DNA of 64,000 nt from Candidatus Electrothrix communis (GTDB lineage Bacteria > Desulfobacterota > Desulfobulbia > Desulfobulbales > Desulfobulbaceae), in the NCBI GenBank assembly GCA_030644725.1, contig CP130629.1, positions 1,543,572-1,607,571 on the forward strand, in the 5' to 3' direction. The position numbers and the translations under genes were made by a program. The notes beneath the pieces are model-generated. The model worked only from the letters and a program-made list of their open reading frames with translations. It searched no databases and had not been told where the DNA came from. How positions within the stretch are numbered: position 1 is the stretch's first letter; every line of letters begins with the position of its first letter. Positions 9,437 to 18,757 of the stretch are shown here, piece after piece.

Positions 9437-10447
9437 ATGCAAAAAATATTAGTTACCGGCGCGGCCGGTTTTATCGGCCATAATCTCTCCAAGCGTCTGC
9501 TTGAGAGCGGTCGCACGGTGGTTGGCCTGGATAATCTCAATGATTATTATGATCCTGAGCTGAAAAAGGCCCGTTTGGCCCAATTACTTGAGTTTGAGCA
9601 CTTTAGCCATGCGAATTTCAACATGGCGGACCGAGATCTGATGGAAAAACTCTTTGCCGAGGAGCAGTTCGACGGGGTGGTTAACCTAGCAGCCCAGGCA
9701 GGAGTACGGTACTCTCTAATCAATCCCCATTCTTACGTGGACACTAATCTGGTCGGGTTTGTCAATGTGCTGGAAGGATGTCGTCATAATAAGGTCAAAC
9801 ACCTCCTTTATGCCTCATCCAGCTCCGTTTACGGGGCCAACACCTCCATGCCCTTTTCCGTGCACGATAATGTAGACCATCCGGTCTCTCTCTATGCCGC
9901 GTCTAAAAAAGCCAACGAGCTCATGGCCCATAGTTACAGCCATCTCTACGGGCTCCCCTGTACAGGCTTACGCTTTTTCACGGTGTATGGTCCTTGGGGA
10001 CGACCGGATATGGCTCTCTTTCTTTTTACCAAGGCTATCCTGGAAGATAGACCCATTGATATCTTTAACAACGGCGAAATGGAACGCGATTTCACCTATA
10101 TTGATGATATCGTTGAAGGGGTCTTCCGTCTACTTGATCATGTGCCGGTCCCCAATCCGAGCTGGAGTGGGGACAAGCCGGATTCAGCCACAAGTTACTG
10201 TCCGTGGCGACTCTACAATATCGGCAATAATTCCAAGCAACAGCTGATGCATTATATTAAGGTCTTGGAAAAATGCCTTGGCAAAACAGCAAAAAAGAAC
10301 TTCATGCCCATGCAGCCTGGTGATGTTCCGGCAACCTATGCCAATGTGGATGATCTGGTTCGGGAGATCGACTTTAAACCGCAGACCACTATTGAGGAAG
10401 GAATCAGTAAGTTTGTGGAGTGGTATCGAGAGTATTATACAATGTAG
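9437..10447 (+). CDS. NAD-dependent epimerase, UDP-glucuronate 4-epimerase type
   Basis: Extended short-chain dehydrogenase that probably interconverts UDP-glucuronate and UDP-galacturonate, feeding surface polysaccharide synthesis. 336 residues. NAD site [11 protein letters not shown] at residue 7; the segment [18 protein letters not shown] is typical of the glucuronate epimerase branch; catalytic Ser lies in YASSSSVYG and the Tyr-Lys pair in YAASKKANE. Family-like closing motif [20 protein letters not shown]. No good RBS is visible before the ATG. Likely monocistronic, closed by a hairpin at 10449. An alternative UDP-sugar substrate is possible. Confidence 0.88.
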   Translation: MQKILVTGAAGFIGHNLSKRLLESGRTVVGLDNLNDYYDPELKKARLAQLLEFEHFSHANFNMADRDLMEKLFAEEQFDGVVNLAAQAGVRYSLINPHSYVDTNLVGFVNVLEGCRHNKVKHLLYASSSSVYGANTSMPFSVHDNVDHPVSLYAASKKANELMAHSYSHLYGLPCTGLRFFTVYGPWGRPDMALFLFTKAILEDRPIDIFNNGEMERDFTYIDDIVEGVFRLLDHVPVPNPSWSGDKPDSATSYCPWRLYNIGNNSKQQLMHYIKVLEKCLGKTAKKNFMPMQPGDVPATYANVDDLVREIDFKPQTTIEEGISKFVEWYREYYTM

Positions 10448-10448
10448 T

Positions 10449-10471
10449 TACTCGGGGTGTTACCCTGAGTA
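10449..10471 (+). terminator. Stem-loop after the epimerase gene
   Basis: TACTCGGGGT, loop GTT, ACCCTGAGTA: a 10-base stem with one G-U pair beginning two bases after the stop codon. There is no T-run, so it may be an mRNA 3'-end protector rather than a true intrinsic terminator. A similar, less regular sequence lies near 27226. Confidence 0.5.
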
Positions 10472-10498
10472 TAATGGCGGGGTGAAGAACGGCACGCC

Positions 10499-11254
10499 TC
10501 AAAGCCGAATCAACTCAACATCCCCCCAAGCCCCAAGATGTTCGCCGGAGACAATAACGACACCGGTAAGCCCGTTAATTTCTCCGGCAACCTCCAAGGC
10601 ATGCTGAATGCTTTTTTTATCCCTGCCCACCTCATTGCCCAAGCGAGTGGCAGCGGCATCGGCCAAGGCGGTGGAAGAAGCCACAACAGCAACCGCGTCG
10701 GCACGCCCGAGACTGAGAGAATGACCGATCATACCGGAGGAGCAACACACCCCGCAGGGCATCTGCTCGGGCAGGAGACGGATGCCCAGTTTACCGCTCA
10801 GCGGCGACTCACCGGCATAGACAGCAATCGTGCTTTCCTGGCTTCGAGCGACAAAGAGGTCACCGCCGTTCTCGACAATGACCTCTGCAAGACCTTGAGC
10901 AAGCAAGCTCTTGCCAACCTGTTCAGCAACAATGCCAGCAACTGCTGCCATGGGGCCGACTCCGGTTGCCGCTCCAGCGTCCAGCATCTCCTGAATAACC
11001 CCTGCTGCCCGCTTGTCCATCGGGAGCGGCTCAAGGCTTTGAAGAAATGCCGGGTGGGATTTGATATACCCTTCGATGATGCCACGCACCCCGGAGACTG
11101 CCAGCAGGGCTTGGTCCTCCACCGGTTGTGAGGCCAGGATATGCAGATCGGTTTCAGCGATCTTAACGATGGAGGAAACAAGGCCTGAATTTTCTATCGC
11201 ACGATATGTCCGCTCCTGATAAGAAAGCGGTGATTTGTTTTTTGCAGCAGCCAT
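10499..11254 (-). CDS. UPF0280 (ApbE-fold) family protein
   Basis: 251 residues matching the UPF0280 family of anaerobes and archaea, which shares the fold of the flavin transferase ApbE but has no established reaction. Visible hallmarks are the Ala/Gly-rich segment GVGPMAAVAGIVAEQVGK, the signature VIVENGGDLF and SGMIGHSLSLGRADAVAVVA. No signal peptide or membrane segment, so cytoplasmic. The ATG (MAAAKNKSPLSYQERTYR) is a family-like start. It is convergent with the epimerase gene and divergent from the glycosyltransferase genes. Function is not inferred. Confidence 0.85.
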   Translation of the reverse strand: MAAAKNKSPLSYQERTYRAIENSGLVSSIVKIAETDLHILASQPVEDQALLAVSGVRGIIEGYIKSHPAFLQSLEPLPMDKRAAGVIQEMLDAGAATGVGPMAAVAGIVAEQVGKSLLAQGLAEVIVENGGDLFVARSQESTIAVYAGESPLSGKLGIRLLPEQMPCGVCCSSGMIGHSLSLGRADAVAVVASSTALADAAATRLGNEVGRDKKSIQHALEVAGEINGLTGVVIVSGEHLGAWGDVELIRL

Positions 11255-11342
11255 GAAAGAGAGTACCTCTGCTTGAGGAAATTGAGAAAATAATGTGGAT
11301 GATAATCAGGCGGTTCTGTAGGAAAGAATCAACGATTTTATT

Positions 11343-12014
11343 TTGAACGACAACCGAAGTCTAGACCAACAGTCAGTCATCGTCCTTTTTACCCGCTATC
11401 CGCAAGCAGGAAAAGTAAAAACCCGACTGATCAAACACCTCGGCCCGCAAGGAGCAGCTGATCTCCATAGTCGGATGACCAAAAAAGTCATCACTCAGCT
11501 CCAACCGGTACTGACAGGGGGCTTTGTTCAATTACAGGTATATTACTGCGGCGGCTCAAACCAGGAAATAAAAACGTGGCTGGGCAAGAACAGTAAAGAC
11601 ATTCAGCTGGCTCGACAACAGGGGCATGGCCTGGGTGAACGGATGCAAGATGCCTTTGAGCAAACATGGCAGCAGGGAACAGAGAAGGTTCTGCTTATTG
11701 GTTCTGACTGTCCTGGGATCAATCCGGCCATCATCACCAGTGGCCTGGAGTATCTTCAGCAGCACGACCTGGTTCTCGGACCGGCAAGCGATGGCGGGTA
11801 TTACCTGATCGGCCTCTCTGGCCGTCTTGCAAAACAAGAACACAACTATGCCCGCCTCTTCCAGAATATTGACTGGGGCACCGATCAAGTACTCCAACAA
11901 ACGCTTAATCAGGCCCGGAAAACTAACCTCTCTTTTGCCCTACTTCCTGAACTTCACGATATTGACCGCCCAGAAGACCTTGTCCATCTCAATTATTATA
12001 CCGACCCTGAATGA
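11343..12014 (+). CDS. TIGR04282-type glycosyltransferase (DUF2064)
   Basis: GT-A-fold nucleotide-sugar enzyme of the TIGR04282 group, often labelled arsenosugar biosynthesis although most members have no proven link to arsenic. 223 residues. The N terminus has the nucleotide-binding pattern FTRYPQAGKVKTRL; LLIGSDCPGI holds the acidic metal site and GPASDGGYYLIGL is a family signature. The start is probably TTG at 11343, since no in-frame ATG precedes the first motif. Its 3' end overlaps the next glycosyltransferase, and such pairs recur in other bacteria. It begins a three-gene sugar unit ending at 13589. Confidence 0.82.
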   Translation: MNDNRSLDQQSVIVLFTRYPQAGKVKTRLIKHLGPQGAADLHSRMTKKVITQLQPVLTGGFVQLQVYYCGGSNQEIKTWLGKNSKDIQLARQQGHGLGERMQDAFEQTWQQGTEKVLLIGSDCPGINPAIITSGLEYLQQHDLVLGPASDGGYYLIGLSGRLAKQEHNYARLFQNIDWGTDQVLQQTLNQARKTNLSFALLPELHDIDRPEDLVHLNYYTDPE

Positions 12015-12687
12015 AGAGCAACATATCGGGGCCTGCCTTGATCGACTTTTGTCGCAAACAAGAAGCCGCGATGGCCTGCTTGACGAGCTGCCGGAAATCA
12101 TAGTTATTGATGGCGGCAGTACAGACCAAACCGTCCAGGAGGCCCTAGCAAGAAGAGCGAGGGTTATCACATCTGAACCGGGTCGAGGCCAACAGCAGCA
12201 TCGCGGTGCCGAAGCAGCATCAGGAGAAGTCCTCCTTTTTTTGCATTGCGACACTGCCCTGCCGGAGACATTTTTCGAGGATATCCATTGCACCCTGCGC
12301 GGAAAAAGCGTTGCTGCTGGGGCCTTCAGGCTGAGGATTAATGGGGAAGGGATAGGATTTCGCCTTATAGAGGCCGGAATCCATCTCCGATCAAATTTTT
12401 TTAACCTTCCCTATGGCGATCAGTCCCTGTTTATGCGTCGAGAAACCTATTTTACTACCAAGGGGTTTCCACAGCAACCTATCATGGAAGATGTGGCTCT
12501 GGTACATCGTTTGAAAAAACTAGGCCGGATAGCCATTACCCAGGCCCATGTTACGACCTCGGCCAGACGCTGGCAGCAACACGGTCTGGTGAAAACAACC
12601 CTGATTAATCAGTTCATGCTCCTTGGTCGGGCAGTGGGCATCTCTCCGCAACAACTGGCACGCTTTTACTACGCAAAAAGGAAATAA
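11980..12687 (+). CDS. TIGR04283-type family 2 glycosyltransferase
   Basis: Short GT2-family glycosyltransferase. From the chosen start the protein reads (M)SISIIIPTLNEEQHIG, exactly where this family begins, giving 235 residues. IIVIDGGSTDQTV and FLHCDTALP (metal-binding Asp) are visible, as is MEDVALVHRLKKLGR, the acceptor-side ED motif. The frame is open further upstream to 11827, but that extension lies inside the preceding gene and has no family character. The start is a TTG overlapping the upstream gene by 35 bases; TTG at 11962 is an alternative. Acceptor and sugar are unknown. Confidence 0.82.
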   Translation: MSISIIIPTLNEEQHIGACLDRLLSQTRSRDGLLDELPEIIVIDGGSTDQTVQEALARRARVITSEPGRGQQQHRGAEAASGEVLLFLHCDTALPETFFEDIHCTLRGKSVAAGAFRLRINGEGIGFRLIEAGIHLRSNFFNLPYGDQSLFMRRETYFTTKGFPQQPIMEDVALVHRLKKLGRIAITQAHVTTSARRWQQHGLVKTTLINQFMLLGRAVGISPQQLARFYYAKRK

Positions 12688-12692
12688 GCTCT

Positions 12693-13589
12693 ATGCAGGC
12701 AATGCTCCTGGCTGCCGGATTCGGCACCCGTTTACGTCCATATACCCTTGTTCGTCCCAAGCCGCTCTTTCCGATCTGCAATATCCCTCTGCTCCATATC
12801 CTCCTGGACAAACTGGTTGCCCTGGGTTGTGAACGCATCGTGGTCAATTGCCATTATCTCCCTGAACAGATTAAGGGGGCTGTTGCAGACAGACCCGAAG
12901 TCATCCTCCAGCACGAAACAGAGGTGCTGGGCACTGGTGGCGGGCTGCGTAAGGCTCTGGAGCATTTCCAGGATGGGCCTGTTCTGGTGGTGAACGGAGA
13001 TATCTTCCATGATATTGATCTGTCCGGCCTCGTGAATGCACATGCTGCTGGTGGAGATGACGTCACAATGGCACTCCACGATTTTCCTCGCTTCAATTCC
13101 GTCCTCGTGCAACAAGAACGGGTCCGGGATTTCTTGTCGAGCAAAGAAGTTATCAGTAAAATCAAGAAAGAAGGGGCCGACGAACAAAGCGTCTTGGCTT
13201 TTACCGGCATTCATATTGTGAACAGAGATGTCCTGCGAGAAATTCCACCAGGATATTTTTTTCATATTATTGATCTGTACAGAGAATTGGCCAAGGCAAG
13301 AAAAATAGGGCTCGCAAGGATTGATGGTAGCTTCTGGCAAGACATGGGGACACCGGATGACTATCTGGATCTCCACCGGCACCTACTCTCCTCGCGGACA
13401 CCATCTTGGCATATCCACGAAAGCGCAATTATCGGACAAGATGTGCAGTTCAACGACTGGGGGACTATCGGACCGGGGGCTGTGATCGGTGACGGGGCGC
13501 AACTTGCTCGTTGCGTAATCTGGCAAGGTGCTCAAATCGCTGCGGGTGCGGAGCTGGCAGACAAAATAATCGTTCCTGCTCCAATCTGA
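12693..13589 (+). CDS. Sugar-1-phosphate nucleotidyltransferase (MurU/ManC-like)
   Basis: Makes a nucleotide sugar from a sugar 1-phosphate and an NTP. 298 residues. N-terminal pyrophosphorylase signature LAAGFGTRLRPYT followed by RPKPLFPI, the acidic VVNGDIFHDID and WQDMGTPDDYLDLH. The last 60 residues form a short left-handed beta-helix (IIGQDVQFNDWGTIGPGAVI and later turns), often regulatory or acyl-carrier-like. Good RBS (AAGGAA) with the ATG 5 bases after the previous stop, so probably co-transcribed. The specific sugar cannot be read. A strong terminator follows at 13687. Confidence 0.85.
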   Translation: MQAMLLAAGFGTRLRPYTLVRPKPLFPICNIPLLHILLDKLVALGCERIVVNCHYLPEQIKGAVADRPEVILQHETEVLGTGGGLRKALEHFQDGPVLVVNGDIFHDIDLSGLVNAHAAGGDDVTMALHDFPRFNSVLVQQERVRDFLSSKEVISKIKKEGADEQSVLAFTGIHIVNRDVLREIPPGYFFHIIDLYRELAKARKIGLARIDGSFWQDMGTPDDYLDLHRHLLSSRTPSWHIHESAIIGQDVQFNDWGTIGPGAVIGDGAQLARCVIWQGAQIAAGAELADKIIVPAPI

Positions 13590-13686
13590 TACTCTGATAC
13601 AGAAGACCAAGCGCGCTTTTTACAAGCTCCTGCTTCCAGGAAGTTATTAATCGAAATTATTAAAAAACATAACTTACGAACCCAAC

Positions 13687-13716
13687 AAGGCTGCTGCACT
13701 GTAGTGCAGCAGCCTT
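13687..13716. terminator. Bidirectional intrinsic terminator
   Basis: A perfect 14-base inverted repeat, AAGGCTGCTGCACT and AGTGCAGCAGCCTT, around a 2-base centre. It lies between the convergent nucleotidyltransferase and DUF1844 genes. The plus strand continues TTGTCATTTT, a weak T-tract; the minus-strand tract is weaker still. Confidence 0.85.
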
Positions 13717-13723
13717 TGTCATT

Positions 13724-14053
13724 TTATTCCTGACTCCGTCCTTCCTTAGCCTTAATAAACCGCATTTTCAGTTCATAAAGAACCCTGTCCAACAACTCCT
13801 GCTCATCCTTTTCCAAATTGCCCTTGGTCTTTTCTTCCAGCATCACCAAGGTGTCAATACTGTTCCGGACAAGCTCAAGATCCATGCTCTTCTGCCCTGT
13901 CTCAGGATGAGGCAACTCACCGAGATGAAACAGGGCTGTGGTATTCAGGGAAAGAATCAAGGAGATAAAGGAAACCGCAGGCATCACGCATTCCCCGGCC
14001 CTGTTTTTCACCCTTCCTTCAGGACATTCGCAATCTTTTTCTTGGTCACTCAT
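13724..14053 (-). CDS. DUF1844 family protein
   Basis: 109 residues. The central part, PAVSFISLILSLNTTALFHLGELPHP, followed by DLELVRNSIDTLVMLEEKTKGNL (seen here in pieces: VSFISLILSLNTTALFHLG; NSIDTLVMLEEKTKGNL) is the DUF1844 pattern common in Desulfobacterota and Acidobacteria. The N terminus has three cysteines (CECPEG and later GECV), which may bind a metal. No signal peptide. Function unknown. It sits downstream of serA on the same strand (79 bases), so may share its transcript. Confidence 0.82.
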   Translation of the reverse strand: MSDQEKDCECPEGRVKNRAGECVMPAVSFISLILSLNTTALFHLGELPHPETGQKSMDLELVRNSIDTLVMLEEKTKGNLEKDEQELLDRVLYELKMRFIKAKEGRSQE

Positions 14054-14132
14054 TACGTTATGCAGAGTTAAGGTTTATCAGGAGCGGGGCGTGTTCCCCT
14101 TGTCCCCTCCCCTTCCTTGATCTCCCAAGAGG

Positions 14133-15731
14133 TCAGGAGATGTAAGCAGGTAGTTCCAGAGCCATAGCATCATCAATATGCTCCAGCTCCTTAACCTTGG
14201 CAAGAAGTTCCTTATTCACCGGCTGATCGGTGTTCAGCAGAATCACATTACGGCTGGAGGTTTCTTCCTGCCCGACAACCATTTTGGAAATATTCACGCC
14301 GCCTGCACCGAGGGTGGTGCCCAAGGCACCGATAACACCGGGTACGTCTTTATTATGGACCAAAAGCATAGGACCGGCAGGCAGAGCCTCAAGGCGAAAC
14401 GAGTTAAAACGAACCAAGCGCGGCTCTTTGGTGCCGAATACGGTTCCGGCCAGCATATTTTCGCCTTCAGTAGTTTTTACCGTAATCCGCACCAAGTTGG
14501 TGAAATCCGCACTCCGACTGCTCTTGGATTCAACCACCCGAATTCCCCGCTCTTCAGCAATCAAAGGGGCATTAACAAAGTTCACCGCATCTTGGAGGAT
14601 GGGGGTGAACAAACCTTTCAAAAAGGCTACTGTCACCGGATTGGTGTCCTCATCAGCAAGGTCACCACTGAACTCCAGGTTAACCTCCTGAACCCCGCCC
14701 TGAGAGATCTGCATATGGAGACAACCCAGCATCTCGCCAAGGGTGATATAGGGGCCAACCTTGGCCAAGACCTCATCGCTAACCGAAGGCACGTTGACTG
14801 CATTGCGGACAGAACCTTTGAGCAGATAATCAGCCATCTGTTCAGCAATAGCCACAGCCACATTTTCCTGGGCTTCAGCAGTGGAAGCACCCAGATGCGG
14901 CGTGCAGATAAAATTATCCAGCCCCAGCAGAGGGGTGGTTTCCAAGGTGGTCGGCTCTTTTTCAAAAACGTCCAAGGCTGCTCCGGCAATGCGGCCTTCT
15001 TTCAGAGCCGCGTACAGAGCCTCCTCATCAAGAACACCGCCTCGGGCGCAGTCAATAAACATAGCCTCCTTTTTCATGGCGGCAAAAAATTCCGTGGAAA
15101 GAATATGGTGGGTGTCCTTAGTCAGGGGAGTATGGACAGAGATATAATCAGCCCGAGCAGCCAGTTCAAGCAAATCCATCCGCTCCACCCCGAGTTTTTT
15201 CACCAACTCATCAGGCATAAAGGGGTCATAGGCAATAACCTTCATCTTCAGGCCCTGAGCCCGGTTGGCCACGATGGAACCGATGCGTCCGATCCCGACA
15301 ATACCCAGAGTCTTCCCGGTGACCTCACGGCCCATAAAGCTCTTCTTTTCCCATTTTCCCGCCTTCATGGAAGCCGTTGCCTGAGGAATATTCCGGGAAA
15401 GGGACATCATCATGGAGATAGCGTGCTCAGCCGCTGTGGTGGAATTGCCGTCCGGGGCATTCATGACCACGATCCCCTTTTCGCTGGCTGCCGGGATATC
15501 CACATTATCCAGCCCAATACCAGCCCGTCCCACCACTTTTAATTTTGTTGCGGCCTCAATGATATCCTTCCGCACCTTGGTAGCGCTGCGGATGACCAAA
15601 CCATCGTAATCCGAGATAATAGCTTTAAGCTCCTCCGGCGGCAGCCCGGTGTTTACATCTACCTCCAACCCGGCATCTTTCAGAATCTTTTCACCGATGG
15701 GCGCAAGATTATCACTGATAAGCACTTTCAT
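14133..15731 (-). CDS. serA: D-3-phosphoglycerate dehydrogenase
   Basis: First enzyme of serine synthesis, oxidising 3-phosphoglycerate with NAD. 532 residues, the long bacterial type. Substrate and cofactor domains carry RSATKVRKD, VGRAGIGLDNVD, the NAD loop GIVGIGRIGSIVANRA, the catalytic Arg in DCARGGVLDEEAL and catalytic His in CTPHLGAST. Residues about 320-450 are the intervening domain, and the C-terminal ACT domain (about 455-530: LLVHNKDVPGVIGALGTTLG) is the usual site of serine feedback. RBS AAGGGG precedes the ATG. It is divergent from gltX across a 206-base AT-rich gap. Confidence 0.95.
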   Translation of the reverse strand: MKVLISDNLAPIGEKILKDAGLEVDVNTGLPPEELKAIISDYDGLVIRSATKVRKDIIEAATKLKVVGRAGIGLDNVDIPAASEKGIVVMNAPDGNSTTAAEHAISMMMSLSRNIPQATASMKAGKWEKKSFMGREVTGKTLGIVGIGRIGSIVANRAQGLKMKVIAYDPFMPDELVKKLGVERMDLLELAARADYISVHTPLTKDTHHILSTEFFAAMKKEAMFIDCARGGVLDEEALYAALKEGRIAGAALDVFEKEPTTLETTPLLGLDNFICTPHLGASTAEAQENVAVAIAEQMADYLLKGSVRNAVNVPSVSDEVLAKVGPYITLGEMLGCLHMQISQGGVQEVNLEFSGDLADEDTNPVTVAFLKGLFTPILQDAVNFVNAPLIAEERGIRVVESKSSRSADFTNLVRITVKTTEGENMLAGTVFGTKEPRLVRFNSFRLEALPAGPMLLVHNKDVPGVIGALGTTLGAGGVNISKMVVGQEETSSRNVILLNTDQPVNKELLAKVKELEHIDDAMALELPAYIS

Positions 15732-15937
15732 ATTTTTCCCCTTAATACTCCGTTCCTTAGTTCAAATTAATATATAATATTAACAAAAAATGTTGATTTT
15801 TAAATACAAAGCTTGCACTATAACGAGATTCATACAGCCCGACAATATTAAAATCACAGAGGCGGATTCCCCGCATCTGCTCAATACAATGACGACTGCG
15901 CAATAATGTCGCAGAAATAATATACAAGGAGTACCCC

Positions 15938-17419
15938 ATGACAGAAGTTCGTGTCCGTTTCCCGCCCAGCCCTACCGGTTACCTTCATATAGGCAGCGCC
16001 CGTACAGCCCTGCTGAATTGGCTCTGGGCTAAAAAAAATAACGGTAAGCTCATTCTGCGGATTGAAGATACTGACGTTGAGCGTTCCACTCAGGAGTCCA
16101 TTGAAGGAATTATAGACGGCATGCAATGGCTGGGTCTTGACTGGGATGAAGGCCCCTATTTTCAAACCGAGTTTTCCGAGGATCACCGAAAAGCAGCAGA
16201 TCAACTGCTGGCATCCGGTCATGCCTATAAATGCTTCTGCACCAAAGAAGAACTGGAAAAAAAGCGCGAAGCGGCCAGAGCGGCCAAAAAGGAATTTGGC
16301 TATGACGGCACCTGCCGTAATTTAAGCCCGGAACAAGTTGCGGAAAAAGAGGCTACAGGCCTCTCCTCGGTTGTTCGCTTCAAGGTGCCTGAGCAGGAAG
16401 GCAAACTGGCCTATTATGATGAGGTGCTAGGCTCCATTGAACGTGCTTATGATGACATTGAGGATTTTGTCATTGTCCGCTCTAACGGCAAGCCGCTCTA
16501 TCTGCTCTGTAACGTGGTAGATGATATCCGGGACCGAATCAGCCATGTCATTCGCGGCCAGGATCATATGAGCAACACCACCCGCCAGGTATTGCTTTAC
16601 CAAGCCCTGGACGCAGCTCAGCCTGTTTTTGCCCATATGCCGCTAACCCTGGATCTGCAAAAACGCAAGATCTCCAAACGCAGCCACGGCGAGCTGGTTT
16701 CTGTCCAGTTTTACCGAGAAAAAGGCTTCATCCCTTGGGCCTTATGCAATTTCCTTGCCCTGCTCGGCTGGAATCCTGGCACAGATCAAGAGATCTTCAG
16801 CCGGGAAGAGCTGATTGAGACCTTCAGTCTGGATCGCATCAGCAAGGTAAATTCGGTGTTCAATCACCGAAAAGATGATCCCAAATTCTTTACAGATCCC
16901 AAGCTGATTTCCATCAATGAACAGTACCTGCGCTCAATGGATATACCTGCCTTGGCAGACCTGGTAAAGCAAGATTTCATCCAGCAGGATATCTGGGATA
17001 CCGCCTATGAAGGCGAGAAAAAAGAATGGTTCCTGAGCACCTTGGATCTGATCCGGGATCGCTTTCATACAGTGCGCGATTTTGCTACCCTGGGCCGGGC
17101 CTATTTTGCTGATGATTATACAGTGGAAGAAAAGCCGCTGAAGAAAAATGTCCTTAAACATCCAGACCTCAAAACCTGGATGCCCATGTTATCCGAACGC
17201 TTTGCCGGTCTAGATGATTTTAACAAGGAAAGCAGCGAGGCTACGGCCCGTGAACTGGCGACAGAGCTGGACATCAAACCAGGCATCCTGATTAACGGGA
17301 TGCGCACCATACTCACCGGCCAATTAGCCGGACCAGGTATGTTTGATATCCTGATTGCCTTGGGCAAAGAGCGGGTCGTCAAACGATTGCGTGACATTTC
17401 TCCTCTCTACAAGAAGTAA
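15938..17419 (+). CDS. gltX: Glutamyl-tRNA synthetase
   Basis: Charges tRNA-Glu with glutamate in the cytoplasm. 493 residues, normal length. HIGH-class motif PSPTGYLHIGSARTALLNW at residue 9 and KMSKS-class motif KRKISKRSHG at about residue 245; the C-terminal half is the anticodon-binding domain. The Zn-region cysteines are partly present (CFCTKEE and a later Cys). The ATG has a good RBS (AAGGAG at 15927-15932). Monocistronic; a GC stem-loop follows at 17434. Confidence 0.96.
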   Translation: MTEVRVRFPPSPTGYLHIGSARTALLNWLWAKKNNGKLILRIEDTDVERSTQESIEGIIDGMQWLGLDWDEGPYFQTEFSEDHRKAADQLLASGHAYKCFCTKEELEKKREAARAAKKEFGYDGTCRNLSPEQVAEKEATGLSSVVRFKVPEQEGKLAYYDEVLGSIERAYDDIEDFVIVRSNGKPLYLLCNVVDDIRDRISHVIRGQDHMSNTTRQVLLYQALDAAQPVFAHMPLTLDLQKRKISKRSHGELVSVQFYREKGFIPWALCNFLALLGWNPGTDQEIFSREELIETFSLDRISKVNSVFNHRKDDPKFFTDPKLISINEQYLRSMDIPALADLVKQDFIQQDIWDTAYEGEKKEWFLSTLDLIRDRFHTVRDFATLGRAYFADDYTVEEKPLKKNVLKHPDLKTWMPMLSERFAGLDDFNKESSEATARELATELDIKPGILINGMRTILTGQLAGPGMFDILIALGKERVVKRLRDISPLYKK

Positions 17420-17433
17420 ATAAAAGCGAAATC

Positions 17434-17463
17434 ATCCGCTCCTGTTGACTCTTGGGAGCGGAT
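17434..17463 (+). terminator. Stem-loop after gltX
   Basis: ATCCGCTCC and GGAGCGGAT form a 9-base perfect stem around a 12-base loop, 15 bases after the gltX stop. It lacks a T-run, so terminator function is plausible but unproven. Confidence 0.5.
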
Positions 17464-17543
17464 TGCATACCATCAATCTGTGAGGAATCGCTCCAAGCAG
17501 GGAACATCCCTCCCTTAAAAAGGGTACCGCCGGGCCTCCCGCA

Positions 17544-17591
17544 ACACCCATCCCGCGCCTCTGGGGCAGGACAACAAAACATGAAAGTTGA
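17544..17591 (+). repeat. Diverged partial copy of the 87-bp repeat
   Basis: The order of words (CCCATCCC, GCGCCTCTGGGGCAGGA, then ACAAAACATGAAAGTTG) matches the unit at 4594-4680 (CCCATTCCACCCC, TCTGGGGTGGGA, ACAAAAATTGAAAGTTG). The second half of the unit is not recognisable beyond about 17591. This shows the repeat is dispersed as well as tandem. Confidence 0.65.
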
Positions 17592-17659
17592 CTCAAACGA
17601 GACTCTCAGGAACCAGCTGGCTCCTCTTGTAACAAGATAACATTTTAAAAAAATAAAAC

Positions 17660-18598
17660 GTGAAATCCGCTATCAGATTCTTTTTTATCATTATTGCGTT
17701 TGCTCTTTTTCTCTCTACAGCTGAGTCAGCATCGACCAGTGAAAAGGTCATTGCCTTTGCCCAAGATACTCTGGCTAATGATTACCGTAAAGCCCAGGTC
17801 TTTGAGGTACGTGATGCTGTTGCTGAACACGCTGCTGAACATTCAGGACTGAGGTTTACCTCCTCTGATGCAAACGGGCAAACCTCGCTCCTGATTCATC
17901 AAATAGAAAAATTTATCGCCGCCAAGGTCGATATACTCATCGTGGGCACCAATGATGCTGATGCCGTTGTCCCGGTCATTGCAAAGGCCCATAACCAGGG
18001 AATTCCTGTCATCATCCTGGATCGAGGTGTCAACAGCACAGCCTACACCACCTTTATCAATTCGGATAATATCAAAATCGGAGAAATCGGCGCTCAATAT
18101 ATTGCTGAACAGATTAGGGGCAAAGGAACGGTACTGCTCTTTGAGGGCCTGCAAAAAGCGGACGTAACCCAGCTACGCAATAAGGGCTTTCTTGCTGTGA
18201 TGAGTCGCCATAAGGGGATCAAGGTCATCAGGAGAACGGGAAACTACCTGCGTAAGGACGCCATTATTGAAATGGAAAAACTCATTAAGGAAGGCGTGCA
18301 TATTGATGCAATATTTTCTGAAAGCGACAGCATGCTCAGTGGGGTACGTTCCGCTCTGCATCGTCATGAGCTGGACCCGAAAAAAATTCTTATGATAGGC
18401 TGTGATTATACATCCGAGGCCCGGGAAGCAATTCGTCAAGGGACCCAAACCGGTTCCATTCTTTTCCCCTTGGGTGGTGGTCAAGCTGTCCAGACCGCGC
18501 TCAAAATCCTGAAAGGAGAAAAGGTGGCTAAGCATATCTCTCTCCCGATCAAATTGGTCACTCTCAAAAATGTTAACGAGGTACCTCCGGTCTTCTAG
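17660..18598 (+). CDS. Periplasmic sugar-binding-protein-like (Peripla_BP_4) protein, orphan
   Basis: 312 residues with a secretion signal (basic start, hydrophobic FFFIIIAFALFL, cleavage near AESA), so periplasmic. The mature part resembles ribose/xylose-binding proteins of ABC importers: VIAFAQDTLANDYRKAQ, a DILIVGTNDADAVVPVIAKA segment and IPVIILDRGVN. The start is GTG at 17660, with no clear RBS. No ABC ATPase or permease gene is nearby. Instead the next gene, 159 bases on, is a membrane GGDEF-EAL protein with a large periplasmic sensor. A sensory role, as in binding proteins that present ligand to a receptor, is a reasonable inference. The ligand is unknown. Confidence 0.8.
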   Translation: MKSAIRFFFIIIAFALFLSTAESASTSEKVIAFAQDTLANDYRKAQVFEVRDAVAEHAAEHSGLRFTSSDANGQTSLLIHQIEKFIAAKVDILIVGTNDADAVVPVIAKAHNQGIPVIILDRGVNSTAYTTFINSDNIKIGEIGAQYIAEQIRGKGTVLLFEGLQKADVTQLRNKGFLAVMSRHKGIKVIRRTGNYLRKDAIIEMEKLIKEGVHIDAIFSESDSMLSGVRSALHRHELDPKKILMIGCDYTSEAREAIRQGTQTGSILFPLGGGQAVQTALKILKGEKVAKHISLPIKLVTLKNVNEVPPVF

Positions 18599-18757
18599 TC
18601 TGATGAAATATATTGATTCGCTCTATACATACTTGTCGTCGTTCGCGACTTTCTTGATTTATCTCAGCTCACCCTCTGCATTCCCTTGCATAGAACACAC
18701 TGTTTTCTTTTAAAACAACAAATCATCTACGCACAGATCACTTCGTAACAGGAAGAC

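Noticed and set aside
14178-15542. 454-codon plus-strand frame opposite serA
   Set aside because: Lies fully antisense to a certain gene; sequence has no domain and its openness follows from serA codon use.
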